Positions 27,077 through 35,907 of a DNA stretch of 64,000 bases are shown piece by piece. Position 1 is the first letter of the stretch. Each line of letters opens with the position of its first letter. The notes beneath the pieces were generated by a model. That model saw only the letters and a program-made list of their open reading frames with translations, was not told where the DNA came from and searched no databases. Source of the stretch: Neobacillus sp. SuZ13 (GTDB taxonomy: Bacteria > Bacillota > Bacilli > Bacillales > Cytobacillaceae); NCBI RefSeq assembly GCF_030123365.1, contig NZ_CP126107.1:4301501-4365500 (forward strand). Direction: 5' to 3'. The translations under genes were made by a program, and so were the position numbers.

Positions 27077-28072
27077 TTACAAGTCCGCATAAACAAATTT
27101 CAGCGCATCTTCTGGTGCAGAGTACGGTGCATTTTCTGCATAGTCTGTCGCCTCATTGACAAGCTTCATTACGCGGTCATTTATTTCTTTTTCTAGCGCA
27201 TCGTCCATGACACCAGTTTCCTTTAAATATGCACCAAAGGTAATAATTGGATCTTGGGTTTTTGCTTTAGCAACCTCATCTGGTGCACGGTAGGAACGGT
27301 CGTCATCATCAGAAGAGTGCGGTGTCAGACGATAAGAAATGGTTTCAATCAACGTTGGTCCTTCGCCGCGTCGACCGCGCTCTGCTGCTTCCTTTACTGC
27401 TTTATAGACCTCTAGTGGATCATTTCCATCAACAGTGTAGCCTGGCATACCATAGCCAATCGCACGGTCTGAAACCTTCTCACACCCCAATTGTTTTTCA
27501 ATTGGAACAGAAATAGCATACTTGTTATTTTCACACATAAAAATAACAGGAAGTTTATGAACACCTGCAAAGTTGGCGCCCTCATGAAAGTCCCCTTGGT
27601 TAGAGGAGCCCTCACCGAAAGTTACAAAAGTTACGAGGTCTTTTCTCTCCATTTTCCCAGCAAGAGCAATTCCAACTGCGTGGGGAACTTGAGTTGTTAC
27701 CGGAGAAGAACCTGTGACAATCCGATTTTTCTTTTGGCCAAAGTGCCCAGGCATTTGCCGGCTCCCTGAATTAGGGTCTTCAGCTTTTGCAAAACCTGAG
27801 AGCATCAATTCCCTCGGAGTCATCCCAAATGTTAATACCACACCCATATCACGATAATATGGAAGAACATAATCTTTTTCACGATCAAGCGCAAATGCAG
27901 CCCCTACTTGTGCTGCCTCTTGCCCTTGACAAGAAATAACGAAGGGAATTTTCCCGGCCCGGTTTAATAACCACATCCGCTCATCAATACGGCGGGCCAA
28001 TAGCATAGTTTCGTACATTTCCAATACTTTTCCGTCATTTAAACCTAAAGCATCATGACGCTTTTCTGTCAT
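27077..28072 (-). CDS. bkdAA: Branched-chain 2-oxo acid dehydrogenase E1 alpha
   Basis: 331-residue thiamine-diphosphate-binding alpha subunit. The TPP motif is present as GEGSSNQGDFHEGANFAGVHKLPVIFMCENN, and RMPGHFG-type and PHSSDDDDRSYR phosphorylation-loop-like segments are seen. It decarboxylates the keto acids from Val, Leu and Ile. A family B repeat lies between it and lpdV (28,095-28,217), which lengthens that operon spacer to about 180 bp. Confidence 0.95.
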   Translation of the reverse strand: MTEKRHDALGLNDGKVLEMYETMLLARRIDERMWLLNRAGKIPFVISCQGQEAAQVGAAFALDREKDYVLPYYRDMGVVLTFGMTPRELMLSGFAKAEDPNSGSRQMPGHFGQKKNRIVTGSSPVTTQVPHAVGIALAGKMERKDLVTFVTFGEGSSNQGDFHEGANFAGVHKLPVIFMCENNKYAISVPIEKQLGCEKVSDRAIGYGMPGYTVDGNDPLEVYKAVKEAAERGRRGEGPTLIETISYRLTPHSSDDDDRSYRAPDEVAKAKTQDPIITFGAYLKETGVMDDALEKEINDRVMKLVNEATDYAENAPYSAPEDALKFVYADL

Positions 28073-28094
28073 TTATTTCTTACCTCCCAAATTC

Positions 28095-28217
28095 GAAAAG
28101 CGGAAGTGCCTTTTCCAGGGGCGACAAGCATAAGACGAGCGCTGACAGAAGGCGTGCTTTTTGCCTTCCGAAGCGATTGGCTTATGTCTTGAGCCACTAG
28201 GCACTGTAGCTAGACAC
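28095..28217 (+). repeat. Dispersed structured repeat, family B, copy 2 (within the bkd operon)
   Basis: Runs from GAAAAGCGGAAGTGCC to GGCACTGTAGCTAGAC. The outer arms match copies 1 and 3, and the central hairpin is GAAGGC / GCCTTC. It lies in the transcribed spacer between lpdV and bkdAA, so it will form a strong RNA hairpin in the operon message. Confidence 0.8.
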
Positions 28218-28251
28218 TAACACTTTTTCAAAGATTTAAACTTTTAATTTT

Positions 28252-29673
28252 TTAAGAATGAATCGCTTTTCCATCTACGGCAAGCGCAGCCTCACCAATA
28301 GCTTCTGAAAGAGTTGGGTGTGGATGAATTGTATGTGCAATTTCCCAAGGGGTTGCATCTAATACCATCGCAAGTCCTGCCTCCGTAATCATATCAGTTA
28401 CATGTGGCCCAATCATATGCACCCCTAGAATATCATTGGTCTCTTCATCCGCAACAATTTTCACAAATCCGTCAGATTCTCCAAAAACAAGTGCTTTCCC
28501 AATCGCTCGGAAAGAAAACTTTCCTGTTTTTACTTTATGACCTTTTTCTATAGCTTGGTCTTCTGTTATTCCCACACTAGAAACCTCTGGGTTGCTATAG
28601 ATACATCTAGAAACTAAATGATACTGCAGTGGCGAAGGATCCTTTCCTGCAATATGTTCAACAGCAATGATCCCTTCATGTGATGCCACATGGGCAAGTT
28701 GTAATCCACCAATCACATCACCAATCGCATAAATATGTGACTCTTTCGTTTGGAAGAATTCATTTGTTGCAATAAACCCCTTCTCTATTTGTATTTCTGT
28801 ATTCTCTAGGCCAATTCCTTCTGTATTTGCCTGACGACCTACAGAAACAAGAAGTTTTTCTGCTTTAAATTCTTTCACAGTGCCCTTTACTTCTGCAGAA
28901 ATCGCTACTCCATTGTCTCTTACCATGGTTTCGGGGAGGACCTTTGCACTTGTTACCAGTTTTATTCCTTTTTTCTTCATCAAGCGCTGCATTTCTTTTG
29001 AAATTTCTTTATCTTCTGTCGGAATAATACGGTCAGCATACTCAATAACTGTTACATCAACACCAAAATCATGAAGCATGGACGCCCACTCGATTCCGAT
29101 TACGCCACCACCAACAATAATAATGGAATTAGGCAATGACTCTAATTGCAATGCTTCATCAGATGTCATGACATATTCACGATCAATCTCAAGACCTGGA
29201 AGTGTCCTTGGTCTTGAACCTGTTGCAATGATCACATTTTTAGGAAGAAGCATTTCGTTTTCTTCACCGTTATTCATTTCAACAGAAATAGTTCCCGGCA
29301 TAGGAGAAAAAATGGACGGTCCCAAGATTCTGCCTATACCTTCATAGACATCGATTTTGCCCTGTTTCATTAAATGTTGTACACCTTTATGAAGCTGGTC
29401 AATAATTTTATTTTTTCTCTCTTGTACTTTACCAAAATTTATCGATACATCACTAGTAATAACACCGAAATCCTCACTATGTTTTGCTGTTGCAAAAACC
29501 TCTGCGCTCCTAAGCAGTGCCTTACTTGGTATACACCCTTGATGCAGACACGTCCCGCCGAGTTTTCCTTTTTCAACAATCGCAGTTTTTAAGCCAAGCT
29601 GAGAGGCCCTAATTGCAGCGACATAGCCGCCAGTCCCCCCGCCAAGAACTACCAAATCATATTCTTGTGCCAC
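28252..29673 (-). CDS. lpdV: Dihydrolipoyl dehydrogenase (bkd E3)
   Basis: 473-residue FAD disulfide oxidoreductase. The FAD motif GGGTGGYVAAIRA is near residue 11, the redox-active disulfide is GGTCLHQGCIPSK (near 39-51), the NAD motif GGGVIGIEWASM is near 185, and the catalytic base motif HPHPTLSE is near the C-terminus. It reoxidises the lipoyl group on BkdB. Its place between buk and bkdAA matches the bkd operon of bacilli. Confidence 0.95.
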   Translation of the reverse strand: MAQEYDLVVLGGGTGGYVAAIRASQLGLKTAIVEKGKLGGTCLHQGCIPSKALLRSAEVFATAKHSEDFGVITSDVSINFGKVQERKNKIIDQLHKGVQHLMKQGKIDVYEGIGRILGPSIFSPMPGTISVEMNNGEENEMLLPKNVIIATGSRPRTLPGLEIDREYVMTSDEALQLESLPNSIIIVGGGVIGIEWASMLHDFGVDVTVIEYADRIIPTEDKEISKEMQRLMKKKGIKLVTSAKVLPETMVRDNGVAISAEVKGTVKEFKAEKLLVSVGRQANTEGIGLENTEIQIEKGFIATNEFFQTKESHIYAIGDVIGGLQLAHVASHEGIIAVEHIAGKDPSPLQYHLVSRCIYSNPEVSSVGITEDQAIEKGHKVKTGKFSFRAIGKALVFGESDGFVKIVADEETNDILGVHMIGPHVTDMITEAGLAMVLDATPWEIAHTIHPHPTLSEAIGEAALAVDGKAIHS

Positions 29674-29694
29674 TCTTTTTTCCTCCCCATAACC

Positions 29695-30798
29695 TTAAAT
29701 TTTAGCTGTTTTAAAATTCCCAGGATAAATTTTTTCCTCTTCTTCGCCTCTTAAGACTCGCAGTGCACCCTCAGCAAGTGCTTGTAGTTCATTTTCACCC
29801 GGTTGAACCATGACATCAGCAATCCAATTGATTCTATCGGTAATTGATTTCACAAATCCTTTCCCGTAGGCGAGACCGCCAGTTAGAACAATCGCATCCA
29901 CTTTTCCAGAGAGAACTGCACTAGCAGCTCCAATTTCCTTAGCCACTTGATAGGCCATTGCGTCATAGATAAGCGTTGCCTCTTTATCACCTGCTGCAAT
30001 TCGCTGTTCTACCTTTACCGCATCATTGGTGCCGAGATAACCTACAAGACCGCCTTGACCAACCAGCATTTTCATAATTTCTTCCCGATAATATTCACCA
30101 GAATAACAAAGGGCCACTAAATCCCCTACAGGAACGGTTCCGGAACGTTCTGGACTGAAGGGGCCATCCCCATGAAGACCATTGTTTACATCAATGACCT
30201 TCCCTTGCTTATGGACACCCACGGTAATACCGCCACCCATATGGGTAATAATTAAATTTAAGTCGTTGTACTTTTTACCTAATTCCTTGGCAACCCTTCT
30301 TGCAACGGCCTTCTGATTCAACGCGTGGAAGATACTTTTTCGTTCAATTAAAGAAAAGCCAGAAATTCTCGCAATTGGTTCTAATTCATCAACAACAACT
30401 GGATCGACGATAAAAGAAGGAATATTTAAACCAGATGCAATTTCGTAAGCAATGATTCCGCCAAGATTAGATGCGTGCTGCCCTGCATAACCAGACCGTA
30501 AATCTGTTAACATCACATCATTAACTGCATAGGTACCTCCTTCAATCGGACGAAGTAATCCCCCCCGTCCACATACAGCCGACAGTTTGGAAATATTTAT
30601 CCCTTCATTATCCAGTGTTTCCAAAATTGTTGTTTTTCTAAATTCATATTGATCAATAATATTTGCAAAAGAGTTGATTGTCTCTGTATCATGACGAATT
30701 GTTTTTTCGAAAATAGAAATATCATTATCGAAAACCCCGATTTTCGTGGATGTCGAGCCTGGATTGATGACGAGAATCCGATATTCATTATCGTGCAA
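29695..30798 (-). CDS. buk: Butyrate kinase (branched-chain acyl kinase)
   Basis: 367-residue ASKHA-fold acyl kinase. The phosphate-1 motif NPGSTSTKIGVF is at residues 11-22, THMGGGITVGVH near 195, and GGLAYGKGF near 317. With Ptb it converts branched acyl-CoA to acyl phosphate and then to acid plus ATP. The start at 30798 has a GGAGG-type site in the reverse strand. A hairpin lies between it and bcd. Confidence 0.94.
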   Translation of the reverse strand: MHDNEYRILVINPGSTSTKIGVFDNDISIFEKTIRHDTETINSFANIIDQYEFRKTTILETLDNEGINISKLSAVCGRGGLLRPIEGGTYAVNDVMLTDLRSGYAGQHASNLGGIIAYEIASGLNIPSFIVDPVVVDELEPIARISGFSLIERKSIFHALNQKAVARRVAKELGKKYNDLNLIITHMGGGITVGVHKQGKVIDVNNGLHGDGPFSPERSGTVPVGDLVALCYSGEYYREEIMKMLVGQGGLVGYLGTNDAVKVEQRIAAGDKEATLIYDAMAYQVAKEIGAASAVLSGKVDAIVLTGGLAYGKGFVKSITDRINWIADVMVQPGENELQALAEGALRVLRGEEEEKIYPGNFKTAKI

Positions 30799-30849
30799 CG
30801 TATTTGACCTCCAATTTTATTTTTCAACCTAATTGCCCCATGAAAGGCA

Positions 30850-30876
30850 AAGACGCTGAATTCCCATTCAGCGCTT
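30850..30876. other. Hairpin in the bcd-buk spacer
   Basis: ACGCTGAAT and ATTCAGCG pair around a short loop. It is not followed by a clear T-run on the minus strand, so it may be an RNA-stability or attenuating element rather than a terminator. Confidence 0.55.
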
Positions 30877-30903
30877 CCAAAAACTATTTTTTGTCAAAAA
30901 GGT

Positions 30904-32007
30904 TTATCTTGAAATTCTATGACTTAAAATATGATGACCGTTTTGGAGAAATTGGCTTCTTGAATTACGAATTCTTGCGATTCTTTCTTCTGCCATCCTA
31001 TCAGCAGCTACGTAAGTTGGAATACCATCACGTTTTGAAATTTCAATAACTTTTTCAATGGTAGAATATAGCTGTTCAACCTTTTTCATTGCCCGCTCTT
31101 GGTTATAACCATATAATTCATCTGCCACATTGATTACGCCTCCAGCATTAATTACATAATCCGGTGCATAAACGATACCCATTTCATGAATAATATCTCC
31201 GTGGCGGGTATCTTTTAATTGATTGTTCGCTGAACCAGCAATTACTCTTGCTTTTAACTGTGGAATGGTTTCGTCATTAATTGTTGCTCCGAGTGCGCAT
31301 GGGGCATAGATATCACATTCCACACCATAAATTTCATCAGGATCAACAGCGAGAGCACCAAATGCTTCAACCGCACGGTTAACTGCCTCTTTATTAATAT
31401 CAGTTACAATCAGCTGTGCTCCTTCTTCGTGCAGATATTCGCAAAGTGTATATGCAACATTTCCCACACCTTGAACAGCCACTACTTTTCCTTCAAGAGA
31501 ATCTGAGCCAAACGCCTCTTTCGCAGCAGCTTTCATACCACGGTATACACCAAAAGCTGTTACTGGAGATGGATTACCAGATGAACCAAATGCTGGAGAG
31601 ATTCCTGTTACAAAATCTGTCTCTTCATGAATTAAATCCATATCAGCCACCGTTGTACCAACATCTTCTGCGGTAATATATCTGCCGTTTAATCCTTGAA
31701 TGTAACGGCCAAATGCACGGAACATTTCTTCATTCTTATCTTTTCTTGGGTCTCCTATGATAACGGTTTTACCACCGCCAAGATTTAATCCAGCAGCCGC
31801 ATTCTTATATGTCATTCCTTTTGCAAGTCGGAGGGCATCCTCAATGGCTGCTTCTTCAGATGCATAAGTCCACATCCGTGTTCCACCTAAAGCTGGTCCT
31901 AAAGTTGTATCATGAATAGCAATAATCGCCTTTAATCCTGATTGTTTATCCTGACAGAATACCACTTGCTCATAATCGTATTGTTCTAGGTATTTGAAAA
32001 TTTCCAT
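30904..32007 (-). CDS. bcd: Leucine (branched-chain amino acid) dehydrogenase
   Basis: 367 residues from the ATG at 32007, which has a GGAGGAATTTTAC ribosome binding region. The frame is open to 32058, but the extra 17 residues overlap the ptb end and are not family-like. The catalytic region KGMTYKNAAAGLNLGGGKTVI (near 75-95) and the Rossmann motif VQGVGNVAYTLCEYL (near 178) are clear. It oxidatively deaminates Leu, Ile and Val with NAD+, supplying keto acids to the Bkd complex. A C-terminal tail (RSQFLQNGHHILSHRISR) is slightly longer than usual. Confidence 0.95.
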   Translation of the reverse strand: MEIFKYLEQYDYEQVVFCQDKQSGLKAIIAIHDTTLGPALGGTRMWTYASEEAAIEDALRLAKGMTYKNAAAGLNLGGGKTVIIGDPRKDKNEEMFRAFGRYIQGLNGRYITAEDVGTTVADMDLIHEETDFVTGISPAFGSSGNPSPVTAFGVYRGMKAAAKEAFGSDSLEGKVVAVQGVGNVAYTLCEYLHEEGAQLIVTDINKEAVNRAVEAFGALAVDPDEIYGVECDIYAPCALGATINDETIPQLKARVIAGSANNQLKDTRHGDIIHEMGIVYAPDYVINAGGVINVADELYGYNQERAMKKVEQLYSTIEKVIEISKRDGIPTYVAADRMAEERIARIRNSRSQFLQNGHHILSHRISR

Positions 32008-32036
32008 GTAAAATTCCTCCTCAAATGATTTACTAT

Positions 32037-32942
32037 CTAATTTGATGTAGCACAGCATAACGCTAGTGCAAGTGAATAAAGCTTACTTTCAGCTGAATCT
32101 GCTCTGGATGTTAACACAATGGGTGCTTTTGCTCCGGCAATAACGGCGCCAACTTTTGTATTTGCAAAATAAATTAATGATTTATATAATACATTTCCAA
32201 CCTCAATTGTTGGGACTAATAAAATATCTGCACTTCCCGCTACTTCACTATGAATCCCTTTATGTTCTGCAGCAAGCGCTGATACAGCATTATCTAAACC
32301 TAAAGGACCATCAACAATACAGTCCGGAATTTGCCCTCGTTTATTCATTACCGTTAATGCAGCTGCATCCAAAGTAGCTTGCATAGCTGGATTAACCACT
32401 TCCACCGCAGCTACAGGGGCCACTTTCGGCACATCTATTCCAATAGACCTTGCAATGGAAACTGCATTTTTAATAATTTGTGCTTTCTGTTCTAAATCGG
32501 GAGCAATATTCATTGCAGCATCTGTAATGATCGTAAAACGATTGAAGCCAGGAACTTCAAACACAGCAATATGTGATAAGACATTTCCTGCCCTAAGTCC
32601 ATACTCCCTATTTAAAACTGCTTTTAATAAGATATTGGTTGGGATATTACCTTTCATCAAGACATTTGCTTCTTTATTAAAAACTGCTTTTACTGCTAAT
32701 TCTGCCGCTAAAGCATTCGAATCAGCATTGACAACTTTTAAATTAAGATTGCTGATGTTCGGGTGTTTTTCTTTAATAATGGATTTGATTTTTTCTTCGT
32801 CACCGTAAAGTATAAATTTTGCAAGATTTTGCTCTAATGCAGCGATAACCGCTTCAATGACTTCTAAATCTTCTGCCGCAGCAACTGCAACGGTGTTTGT
32901 ACGTACTTGGGCTGCTTTGTCAATAAGTGAATCAAGCAACAA
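32037..32942 (-). CDS. ptb: Phosphate butyryltransferase
   Basis: 301 residues, using the TTG at 32942 preceded by GGAGAAAGGG. The frame is open up to 32981, but that upstream ATG falls at the expected transcription start of the sigma-54 promoter, so it cannot be the translation start. The N-terminus then aligns with the start I recall for B. subtilis Ptb. Family motifs include VLMKGNIPTNILLKAVLNREYGLR, SHIAVFEVPGF and KSLIYFANTKVGAVIAGAKAPIVLTSRADS. It exchanges CoA for phosphate on branched acyl-CoAs. First gene of the bkd operon. Confidence 0.93.
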   Translation of the reverse strand: MLLDSLIDKAAQVRTNTVAVAAAEDLEVIEAVIAALEQNLAKFILYGDEEKIKSIIKEKHPNISNLNLKVVNADSNALAAELAVKAVFNKEANVLMKGNIPTNILLKAVLNREYGLRAGNVLSHIAVFEVPGFNRFTIITDAAMNIAPDLEQKAQIIKNAVSIARSIGIDVPKVAPVAAVEVVNPAMQATLDAAALTVMNKRGQIPDCIVDGPLGLDNAVSALAAEHKGIHSEVAGSADILLVPTIEVGNVLYKSLIYFANTKVGAVIAGAKAPIVLTSRADSAESKLYSLALALCCATSN

Positions 32943-32990
32943 GTTGTCATCAACCCTTTCTCCTCTTCCTGCAACTCCCATAATATAATA

Positions 32991-33006
32991 TGCAATTTCC
33001 GTGCCA
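32991..33006 (-). promoter_or_regulatory. Sigma-54 (-24/-12) promoter of the bkd operon
   Basis: On the minus strand TGGCACGGAAATTGCA matches the TGGCAC-N5-TTGCA consensus exactly. Transcription should begin near 32,980. The gene immediately upstream is bkdR, a sigma-54 activator. A cre-like sequence for CcpA (ATGAAAACGCTTTAC, 33018-33032) lies just upstream, though it misses part of the consensus. Confidence 0.95.
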
Positions 33007-33036
33007 AACCACCTTCAATGAAAACGCTTTACTACC

Positions 33037-33050
33037 CACACTTAAGTGTG
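33037..33050. promoter_or_regulatory. Candidate BkdR upstream activating site
   Basis: CACACTTAAGTGTG is a perfect 14-bp palindrome centred about 40 bp upstream of the -24 element. No T-run follows on the bkdR strand, which argues against a terminator. Assigning it to BkdR is an inference from position. Confidence 0.55.
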
Positions 33051-33073
33051 CACTTTTTTTCATTATATGAAAT

Positions 33074-35149
33074 TTATTGCATGCTATTTTTTTCAATATT
33101 ATATTTTTCAATCTTATAGTATAAATTCCTGACAGACAATCCGAGCGTCTTAGCTGTTAATGTTTTATTCCCATTTAAACGAAGAAGTGTCTGGTTAATT
33201 ATTTTAGCCTCAAATTCTTCCATCATATCTGATAAGGTTCGATCCATAACCATTGAATCAGTACTATTACTTACAGATGATTCCGCTAAATTCTTTTTAT
33301 TTTTTAATTCTGGTAAGTGCTGAACATCAATAAACTGATCATTATACTTCATAAAAATAATCGCTCTTCCAAGAATATTTTCTAATTCTCTTACGTTACC
33401 CGGCCAGTCATATTCCATTAATTGCTTCAGTGCCGCTGGGGTTATACCTTCTACATTTCTCCCATAGTCCTGACTTATTTTTTGAATTAGCCTCTCATTT
33501 AAAAGAGGGATTTCCTCCTTACGTTTCCTTAAAGGAGGAATATGGATTGGCATACGATTTAATCGATAATATAAGTCTTCCCGAAAGGAGCCTTTAGCAA
33601 TACCTTTTTCTAAATTGACATTAGTTGCCGCAATAATCCTAACATTAATGGAAATAGGCTTAGTCCCGCCTACCCGGATTATCTCTTTTTCCTGAAGAAC
33701 CCTTAGCAGTTTTGCCTGTGTATTCACTGGAAGTTCACCGATCTCATCAAGGAAAATACTTCCATTATTAGCCTCCTCAAAAAAGCCTCTTTTTCCGCCT
33801 CTTACCGCCCCTGAAAAAGCACCCTCTTCATAGCCAAATAGTTCACTTTCCAACAATGTTTCTGAAATTGCAGCACAATTAACCCTGATAAATTTGTTAT
33901 ATTTCCGATCACTTGCATTATGTATAGCATGTGCAAACAATTCCTTTCCTGTTCCCGATTCACCTCGCAGGAGGACGGTTGCAGGAGTTTTTGCTCCTAA
34001 TTTCGCTTGTTCTATTGCCAGCATCATTTCATCGGATTGACCAATGATATCCTCAAATGTATATTTGGCTTCAAGTTTGCGAATGAGTTGACGTGCACGA
34101 TTCAATTCCCTATTTAATGATTTCATCTCGGACATATCGTGGATAACACCAACACTGCCTTTCAATTTTCCTTTTACAATAATTGGTGCAACATTGACTA
34201 TAACTTCTCGTTTACTTGGTCCCACTCTCATCGGTACCCCGCGGACGGCTCTCCTTGTTTGCAGCACTTTCATATGCATACTTTCGCCCTCAGATATATC
34301 AGTTGTGGCAGGTTGGCCTATTACTTGCTCCTGAGTAAGACCGGTAATTCGTGAGTATGCAGGATTAATAAGTATTCCCCTGCCATTCTCATCCACAACA
34401 GAAATGGCATCATCACTAGAATGAATAATAGCCTGAAGCATCGTTTGAATTTCACGTAAATCTGTAAGTTCCTCCGCAAGATTAACAACTTCAGTAATAT
34501 CTTTGAAGACAGCAAATGCTCCAATCAGGGTGCCATTTTCCTCAATAATAGGAATCCTTGTGGTAATAATTTTTCGATCATTTTCCAATACCATTTCTTG
34601 ATTTGCTTCAATTCTTCTTGACTCAAGGATGAATGGGAGCCTGCTTGTAGGAATAACTTCAACTACATATTTGCCTATTGCCTGTTCTTTTGTTACACCG
34701 ATAATTTCTTGTGCACGTGTGTTAAATAAGATGACTTTACCATTTTTATCAATAACAACCATTCCGTCATTGGTTGCATTAAATATAAGTTCTTGCTGGT
34801 AGGATTCATTTTTGTGCTTTTCAATGAGATCTTCCTTTTCTTCCATAATCTTTGCAACTAGAAAGGCAACGCTTCCCGGAATCAAAACAGTCTGTTTATT
34901 TTTTGCATTTCTTAACTCTTGGAAAACTACCTCATCTCCAGTAACTTCGATAATAATATCAATTTGATCAGTTAAATAATGCTGCCAGTCTATCCCCGTG
35001 TTTATACCTTCTTTACGTGCTAACAAAATGCCAGGTGCATTTAAATTCCGATCAATGACAACACTTACCTTTAAAACTTCAGATTCTTTTAGTATTTTTA
35101 AGATTGCCGTACCACCTTTTCCTGCACCAACAATCATTACGTTTTGCAT
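33074..35149 (-). CDS. bkdR: Sigma-54-dependent transcriptional activator BkdR
   Basis: 691 residues. The N-terminus resembles a Rossmann-like domain (VGAGKGGTAILKIL, residues 7-20). Two PAS-type sensor domains follow (about 115-225 and 235-345). The AAA+ domain has Walker A GESGTGKELF (near 395), the sigma-54 contact loop as GAFSGA (a natural variant of GAFTGA), and GEL/EIGELP. A Fis-type helix-turn-helix ends the protein (TAKTLGLSVRNLYYKIEKYNI). It would activate the -24/-12 promoter of ptb 70 bp away. Length agrees with B. subtilis BkdR as I recall it. The ligand is unknown. Confidence 0.94.
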   Translation of the reverse strand: MQNVMIVGAGKGGTAILKILKESEVLKVSVVIDRNLNAPGILLARKEGINTGIDWQHYLTDQIDIIIEVTGDEVVFQELRNAKNKQTVLIPGSVAFLVAKIMEEKEDLIEKHKNESYQQELIFNATNDGMVVIDKNGKVILFNTRAQEIIGVTKEQAIGKYVVEVIPTSRLPFILESRRIEANQEMVLENDRKIITTRIPIIEENGTLIGAFAVFKDITEVVNLAEELTDLREIQTMLQAIIHSSDDAISVVDENGRGILINPAYSRITGLTQEQVIGQPATTDISEGESMHMKVLQTRRAVRGVPMRVGPSKREVIVNVAPIIVKGKLKGSVGVIHDMSEMKSLNRELNRARQLIRKLEAKYTFEDIIGQSDEMMLAIEQAKLGAKTPATVLLRGESGTGKELFAHAIHNASDRKYNKFIRVNCAAISETLLESELFGYEEGAFSGAVRGGKRGFFEEANNGSIFLDEIGELPVNTQAKLLRVLQEKEIIRVGGTKPISINVRIIAATNVNLEKGIAKGSFREDLYYRLNRMPIHIPPLRKRKEEIPLLNERLIQKISQDYGRNVEGITPAALKQLMEYDWPGNVRELENILGRAIIFMKYNDQFIDVQHLPELKNKKNLAESSVSNSTDSMVMDRTLSDMMEEFEAKIINQTLLRLNGNKTLTAKTLGLSVRNLYYKIEKYNIEKNSMQ

Positions 35150-35331
35150 TTAAATACCCCTTATAAGAAAATTTTTTCATAATATTTAAGAAATCCATGC
35201 AACTTTTTTCATAACTATTTTATCTCCAATCTCAATCATTGACAAATTATATCTATGTAATAATATTTTCTTGAGATATAATCAAAATAAGGCTTTCACA
35301 TTGCAAAATTTGATATTGGAAGGATTTATTT

Positions 35332-35565
35332 ATGAAGCGAATTATTGCCCTCTTGATTGTATTAATTCCTGGTATCCTAGCTGCTATTGGCATTAAATTA
35401 ATGCGTGATATGTTATTCGGAATAGTACAAGCACCATTTCCTAATTTATTACTTCAATTTCTAACAGGATTAATCTTTTTTATCGGCGGACTAGGCTTTG
35501 TCGCAGGATTTATTTTCCATCGCGATCGAAAAAGAAGCAAAGTTCAAAAGAGATTTAAAAAATAG
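35332..35565 (+). CDS. yqzF: DUF2627 membrane protein YqzF
   Basis: 77 residues with two transmembrane helices (about 3-24 and 42-65) and a basic C-terminus HRDRKRSKVQKRFKK. The sequence pattern (GIKLMRDMLFG...PFP...LQFLTGL.FFIGGLGF.AGF) is that of the DUF2627/YqzF family of bacilli; function unknown. It diverges from bkdR. Its TAG stop codon contains the first G of the MITE-like element that follows, so insertion occurred precisely at the gene end. Confidence 0.88.
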   Translation: MKRIIALLIVLIPGILAAIGIKLMRDMLFGIVQAPFPNLLLQFLTGLIFFIGGLGFVAGFIFHRDRKRSKVQKRFKK

Positions 35566-35872
35566 GCTGTGTTAAAGAATAATGTTGATTTTGGCACTCT
35601 GTTGACCTTCGTTCCAGGCACGAAGACTCCTGCGGGAATACGGGGCAGGGGAGACCCCGCAGGAGCAAAGCGACGAGGAGAAGGAAAAGCGGAAGCGCCT
35701 GGTTCAGCCCCGACAAGCGCTGGAGGGCCTGACGTTGAAGTCGTTCTTTGACTTCAGCGGCAACCCCGAAGCGACCTCGAGGGGCTAGGCGCTGTAGCTG
35801 GACAGGCTCCCCGGCACGCCCGCGAACCGCTCGTGCCTGGAACGGAAATCAACAGACAAGTTTAACACAGCC
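35565..35872. mobile_element. MITE-like element, family A, copy 2, containing a nested repeat
   Basis: Bounded by GGCTGTGTTAAA (35565-35576) and its perfect complement TTTAACACAGCC (35861-35872). AAAAATA flanks both ends (35558-35564 and 35874-35880). Without the 125-bp family B insertion at 35681-35805 the element is 183 bp, close to copy 1 (187 bp), and its sequence aligns across the insertion point. Confidence 0.85.
35681..35805 (+). repeat. Dispersed structured repeat, family B, copy 3, nested in a family A element
   Basis: The insert starts after GACGAGGAG and ends before GCTCCCCGG, which are contiguous in the uninterrupted family A copy at 14.9 kb. The central hairpin is TGAAGTC / GACTTCA, and the ends are GGAAGCGCCTGG and GGCGCTGTAGCTGGAC. 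The dinucleotide AG is present on both sides. Confidence 0.85.
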
Positions 35873-35880
35873 CAAAAATA

Positions 35881-35907
35881 AAAAGAGGCCTCTACGGTCT
35901 CTTTTCA
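35881..35907 (-). terminator. Terminator overlapping the end of the glycerophosphodiesterase gene
   Basis: AAAAGAGACC and GGCCTCTTTT (minus strand) pair with one mismatch, followed by T residues. It includes the stop codon region. Confidence 0.7.

Noticed and set aside
32943..32981. Upstream ATG start for ptb
   Set aside because: It coincides with the expected transcript start of the sigma-54 promoter and adds residues unlike the family.
33037..33050. Palindrome as bkdR terminator
   Set aside because: No T-run follows on the bkdR strand; position fits an activator site better.
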